Below are positions 58,854 through 64,000 of a stretch of DNA of 64,000 bases, one piece after another (the first letter of the stretch is position 1; each line of letters starts with the position of its first letter). The position numbers and the translations under genes were made by a program. Origin of the DNA: Platycnemis pennipes (taxonomy: Eukaryota; Arthropoda; Insecta; Odonata; Platycnemididae); contig OW121848.1 of the NCBI GenBank assembly GCA_933228895.1, positions 82,355,470-82,419,469 on the forward strand. The letters run 5' to 3'. The notes under the pieces were generated by a model. It was not told the DNA's origin, did not search any database, and worked only from the letters and a program-made list of their open reading frames with translations.

Positions 58854-61310
58854 CTCTCTCACCCTGTGCTAACGAACCCGGCGCCGCGTCCACGTCTCCC
58901 GCGAGAGGACTGCCCGAAGGCTGAAGGGAAGGAGGCGGAGATCTCCGAAGGGAAGGGCATGGAAAAAAAATCTTATCATGGCGCCCGCGCGTAGTCTTAA
59001 AATTATGAAAAAAAACAGTTTCGCAAGATCGTTGGGGCGTTCGTCCGGCGGCGAAGCACATTCGCCGCCCGGGTTGGAGGGAGTCGTAAACGGCCTGCCG
59101 TAGAAGAGGTTTCGGTTTAGAGGAATAGAAAGGGCCTTTACCCATGCTAACGGCTATGTATTTATTTTTTCGTTCCATTCTATTTTCGTATGCGTGAATC
59201 GACGAGCCGTAGAATCTCAAGTGAGTTCGTTCTCCACTTTTTTCGCTGCCGTGCTTGATAGGACTTGTTAGACAAAAAGACCAATATTATCCTGACCGCC
59301 GATTTGTTGCCTACCTCCCCGAGTCGAAGCCTCTCTAAACAACGAATCGCTCGGCTCTATCGCCGAAAGGGGCAGACCGCTGACCACTGAGAGTCGCCAG
59401 TCCGGTCTTCGCTTTAATATGCCGGGAGTGTATCTTGCTGGCCTGGGAGTCCACCCTCGCCTGATTACGTAGAAACGAATCATGAGTGAACGGTGACTTT
59501 GCGCGTGTTTATTTTTATAGCGGACGGATTCCCTCGGAGGGAAGTTTGTGTACTAAAAATTGTTCGCTAGCGTTATCTACCGAACTCATGAAGTAAAAAG
59601 ATATTTAGATTTAATACTAGCCATATTATTGCTATGTCTCGTCAGTGTGAGGGTTCCGGATTGTACCGGAATACTCTTCATTTTTCTCCGCGTTTATTCC
59701 ATAGTTCCTTTCGAGCCGAAAGGCGTGTGCACAGTGAGCAGGAGTCAACTTGCGAGCGCATTGGCCGGGAGTTTGGAAGAGAAGGTTTTCGATAAAGTAG
59801 AGCAGGCGCCGCTGCGGATTGTTTTGAAAGGGATTTAGGGGAGGGCGGGAAGGGAGGGAGGTGGGAGGAGGGTGTCTGAGTTTAAGTATTCGAGATGGCA
59901 TAGTTTGGAAGGTGAACGAGGTCCGCTACAAGTGGGGGAGTGTGCGGATGTGTGCAGGGCAATGGTTTAAGCGTGAAGGGCTTATATTGTAAGCGAGATA
60001 GGCGCTGAGGGCTTTGTCTCCGTGAGTTTTGAAATTCGGGCATATTTTCATCACTTGCTTTATAAAAACTAGTTTGATTTTTAAGAGTCATTTTATATTC
60101 TTCTGATAATTTAAAAAACAATGGTCTAAGCCCCTTGAACCTGATGTCTATAACACGACGCAGGGGTGGGATGGGCTCACACAGAGATCAATGAGAGCTC
60201 CGAATGTCAAGTGAATCTTAATTTTTATGTCGGCTCTTGCCTAATGAAACCTGAGAACCCTTTTTAGAGATTTGATGCCTTGTCTTAGCATAGCAAAACC
60301 GCAGCTTGCCGTTTAATCTTTCTGCTCAGCTGTTTGATCGATGAATAGGCTTGCGGCCGTTCGTCCCTCTCGATCCTATCACTCCCCTCGTTGAGAGCGT
60401 TGTGATTTATGAGTTATTGGCTCATTCGCTCGCCGAAGAGGCACAGGGAAGCCGATTTGCAATTTATGTCTCTGAGGAGTGAGAACAAACTTTTTATGAT
60501 TTGTGTCGTGTTTCGTAACTTTGAAGTGAGCTTGTGCGTCAATGGCTTTGCGACCATGTGTAGTGAAAACCAGTTCCCAGTCGGTGCTTTTCTAAACCTG
60601 TTTAATTATCTATATGGATGCATGGAGTTGGACTCATGAGGTGTCTTCTAAAGGCAATATCGCATCTAGTGTACAGATGGTCTCCTCTCCGTGTCATGCC
60701 GTGGGGAATGGCTTCCATGCCATCGATTGGGCTGCGACTGCGTTAAACGGACGAAACAGGAATGTCGGCTCTCTCCTCCACTCTTTTATGTCCTCCGGTA
60801 TCATCTGTTTGAATCATTCTGTTTTTCTATGCGAATTCTCGATGCATTTCCTACATGGAGTGCTTATTCTCCACTCAAGTGAATGATATTTCCTCCCTCC
60901 GTTAGATGTTACCTACGCTGTCAAAACTTCCTGTCTATCGCGCCTCCTCAACGTTTCTTCATAACATGCATTTCCGTTTCTTTTGAAAATTTCGAACCAA
61001 CTTTGCAAATCGAAGCTGTTAGGCTACTACTTGTGTTATGGCTGGAAGCAGCTTGTGGGCCGTTCACTCATTGAGTTCTTGAAGGGTGCATGTTGACTTA
61101 CGATAAGGATGCTCAGTATCAGCGCAAATAGATGAGACTACTCGACGACATCTGGTGATACGGGAACTTTATATCTTGTTAAATTTAACCACTCTCTGTG
61201 TTGGTGTGAAATAATTCTATGTTCAACATTTTCTTTTAAATCTATATTAAATTTAGAGACATCTAGGGTTATACTAGCGTTTTCATAATGATAGCCCTTC
61301 AGTGTACTTG
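58854..61310. other. Non-coding; GC-rich to about 59100, mixed after
   Basis: No gene is recognised. Frames up to 174 residues on the minus strand (58696-59220) span the GC-rich part and lack domains. Confidence 0.4.
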
Positions 61311-61386
61311 CTGAGGACGAAACCAGAAGTGGATTCTGAAACGTGAGAGGCTGTCAGAGGACTAATAAATAAAACTGTGTCCTCTG
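61311..61386 (+). ncRNA. CTGAGGA...GAAAC hammerhead-like motif with downstream hairpin
   Basis: CTGAGGA (61311-61317), a CAGAA/TTCTG stem with a GTGGA loop (61324-61338), and GAAACGT (61338-61344) reproduce the arrangement seen at 44814-44847. Immediately after, CAGAGGAC (61355-61362) and GTCCTCTG (61379-61386) form a perfect 8-bp hairpin whose loop contains AATAAATAAA. No Penelope-type coding remnant is visible upstream, so the link is by motif only. Confidence 0.35.
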
Positions 61387-62150
61387 TAACTTTGCGGTAT
61401 TCCATCGTCGTGGTCTTTATTGAACACTCCAAATTTTACGAAAGAATATGTGGTTTTTGCAAACGTTTGGAAATTTTAATACATAACTTTGACAAAGGCC
61501 CGCATATTTTTCCATGGCGATGATGACTTGGCTTCTATTTTTTTCTCCCCCTCTCAGCTCTAAGTATTTCTAGTCTATGTTACATGGTACATCAATTAAT
61601 ATTAAAGAATATTACCTCCATTATAACTTTCGAAAAATTTACTGTCCCACCATTTCATCCCCTCTCATTATGGTATCCAAGGCAAAATTTAAAAACGGAG
61701 GGTTACTCGTGAACAGTAACGTATATTCATATGTTCTTTGTATTTAATCAAAAGCATTCTAATGCAAGACATTCTACTTTGATTACTTCAGATATACCTT
61801 CAGTTTTCACACCTCTTCCGATTTGAAGGAAATCTCACGCAGAAGCTTAGCGAAGTTTTGCCCAAACATTTACGCAAAATGTTACCTTTTCTTAGTTATA
61901 CAGCCCTTTTGCGTTCTTAATCTCCCGCTATTGAATGCACTAGAGGTCTATGTGTCAAGTTGTTGGACTGGTATTGCCTCAAAGAAAGTTTGAAAAATTC
62001 ATGGCATTCCCTCATCCAGTCGCATTAAATATTTAGCTGCGACAAATCGAGAAGCATTTATGCGTGGCGCCATTGATCCGGGTCGCGTACCGGAGACGTC
62101 ACTTGTGCAATCCCGATGATTTGTCAAATAAAATACTTCGTGGGTGATGA
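61387..62150. other. AT-rich non-coding sequence
   Basis: Nothing is recognised. Confidence 0.4.
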
Positions 62151-62990
62151 TTAAACTATGTGACGACGAGCGGTCCCAACTTGAGGGGACTTTCGCGTCG
62201 GGCTGCGTCGCGTCGGAGGGAAAAAAATGTACCAGGAATGCTGGCGATCGAGAGGGGATGTGGGGGAGGGGGGTTTGTTGAGGTCCGTGAGCGGAGTGCG
62301 TGTGGGGTGGAGGATTATGAGATGGAGAGGTGCGGGGGTGGGCGCGTGTAGTTGGGATGTGGAGGAGTGGGGCGAGCGATACGGGTTGCCCCGCGAAGGA
62401 TGGGGAGGGGGGAGGTGGACAGCGCCCGATACCTCCCTCGCCTCTCTCGGAGAGCCCGTGTGGAAAGACGGGTCGGAGGCATTTGCTCCAATTGTGACAT
62501 TGCGAAACCCATCACCTTTGCAGTCGGGCTCGGAGACCGCCTTTTGCCCATACGGGTGGCGCGAGTCACCACCGCGTGGTGTGCGATCGCTTGGCTCCCA
62601 CTCCACCCACAGGGATGGCAGCGGGTGGATTGGAAGAAGAGGCGTGAGGCGAAAAAGGGACGGGCGGACGATATTGGGTTGCCTCGAGGCGTGGGGGAGG
62701 GGACCTGTGAATGAAGGGTGACGGAGAAGGCGGGGGTGGGGTTAATGGCTGCTCAGCGGGGTAGAGAAGGTGCGGGCCAGCCGCTCTCTCGAGGCTATCT
62801 TCCAGCGGCGTGTTTATTATGGCAGTTAAGCCTACGCTTTGTGTGCCGTGGATGCCATTGGCTTTATTCATGCCTCGGAGAAGTCTCTTTTCAAAGTGCT
62901 CGGGGCGAGAAGAGAGGGGAGGCTCGGGTAGTTTCTTTATCGATGCCGCGAGGCGATCGGGGATCGTCGGAATAAATTCAGTTCAGCAAG
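62151..62990. other. G-rich, CpG-containing island
   Basis: The plus strand is G-skewed, with runs such as GTGGGGGAGGGGGG near 62259. Overlapping frames of 85-164 residues in five phases show no domain. Confidence 0.4.
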
Positions 62991-64000
62991 GCTAGCTTTC
63001 GTTTTCAATCGGGGCAATAGCTCCTCTTTTTCTTCGCTCTTCTCTTGTTTGATTTTTGGTCCCAAGGCAACTTTTACGCGAGAGGAAAGCAAATGCGTCC
63101 CTCCTCCTCGTTTCACCTGAAGTTTGATTTGCATTTCTACCCCAAGCATTGGCACTCTACTAAGTTATCGTGCTGATTATCTCGCCGCATCCGTAGCCGG
63201 TGGTATCCCTATTTCAAAGAAAAACGTATCGCTTCAATTTCTTGTCCCACCCGCACAGCCTCTTCTCGGGGAACGATTGCTATGAATACTGAGTGTGGGC
63301 CCTCGGGAGTTTTAGGTGAAAATTTTTACATCCAACGAGGATCGATTATTTTTTCTTTTTCCTCACATGTGTGCAGCTCTGGCTAGCGGGTTTTCTTTTT
63401 ATTATACCTCTCGATTGATATCACGAGCGAAAAATTAATATATTTTGATGTGCTATGACGCTGTAAAATGAATATTACCCAGCCTATTGTGTGCATGAAA
63501 TTTTCAACTTTGACGCGATAATAATAATGAAGGCTAGCGCAATCTCTTTTGAAATATAGGTGTTCTGTCGGTATCATTTTTGGCGTGCCTGTCATTGATT
63601 ATGTCAAGTATATTGAATTCGTCCTCTCTAAGGAATTTAGTAATTTTATTCAACCTGAACTTCAGTCTGGATGTTTAGTGCAGCCAGTTCCTTTCTCTGT
63701 CTCTCCAATGGGTTTTCGTAAATATCTGATACGCAGAACTTCTTGGATTTGACAAATCTCTTCAAAGACCCTTCCTGGTTAGGAGCCCGGGACCTCCAAT
63801 AAGCAGTCCGAGTACCAATGGTAGCTACCTACTGAGGTGAGAAACTGGTATTCCTTTATAGTGGCATGAAATTTCCCACGCGTATGCGATGAATTTTGGT
63901 TCAATAGTGCCACTTTAATATTTGCGAATGAATGGACGGCCTTCCATTTTGCGTCCTCGGAAATTGTTTCCGCATCCCTCTCTCTCTCTCTCCCAATTGA
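62991..64000. other. Non-coding sequence to the window edge
   Basis: Nothing is recognised. A short CT run lies near the end (about 63979-63991). Confidence 0.4.

Overview
This window is eukaryotic nuclear DNA, most likely from an arthropod and probably an insect. The pointers are an insect-like 5S rRNA sequence at the head of one SINE, several tRNA-headed SINEs, remnants of a non-LTR retrotransposon and of a Penelope-like element, and two non-autonomous DNA transposons with intact target-site duplications. I cannot name the species. Nothing bacterial or viral is visible: there are no operons, ribosome binding sites, CRISPR arrays or phage genes.

No intact protein-coding gene can be supported. 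The long open frames, including a 291-residue one at 3185-4060 and a 212-residue one at 25438-26076, lie in GC-rich, strand-skewed or simple sequence and translate to Ser/Pro/Leu/Arg-rich or Gly/Glu/Arg-rich strings with no recognisable domain. The only recognisable peptides are transposon pieces: the C-terminus of a LINE reverse transcriptase (four copies, at about 1412, 9117, 34089 and 34252) and the GIY-YIG end of a Penelope-like protein (44884-45090, minus strand). The window is best read as intergenic or long-intron DNA.

Layout: 0-4 kb holds a LINE scrap, a 443-bp hAT-type element with an 8-bp duplication, and a 1-kb purine-rich island. 4-9 kb is featureless AT-rich sequence. 9-14 kb has a LINE 3' end and four tRNA-like SINEs. 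15-16.1 kb is GC- and pyrimidine-rich and could include an untranslated first exon. 19.6-21 kb has a 28-bp direct repeat and a complete SINE. 26.6-27.2 kb has a decayed hAT-like element with another repeat nested in it. 29-34.4 kb is the densest stretch: three SINEs, a PIF/Harbinger-type MITE, an RFX X-box palindrome and two LINE 3' ends joined head-to-head. 37.8-38.1 kb holds a complete 5S-derived SINE with an 11-bp duplication. 40.3-40.6, 44.7-45.2, 52.1-52.3 and 61.3 kb carry foldback or hairpin sequences, three of which share a CTGANGA...GAAAC signature that I link to Penelope-like elements. The rest alternates between AT-rich DNA and CpG-containing, strongly purine- or pyrimidine-skewed islands.

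No genes here work together as a pathway. The most interesting material is the 5S-headed SINE and the set of Penelope-associated foldbacks with hammerhead-like signatures.
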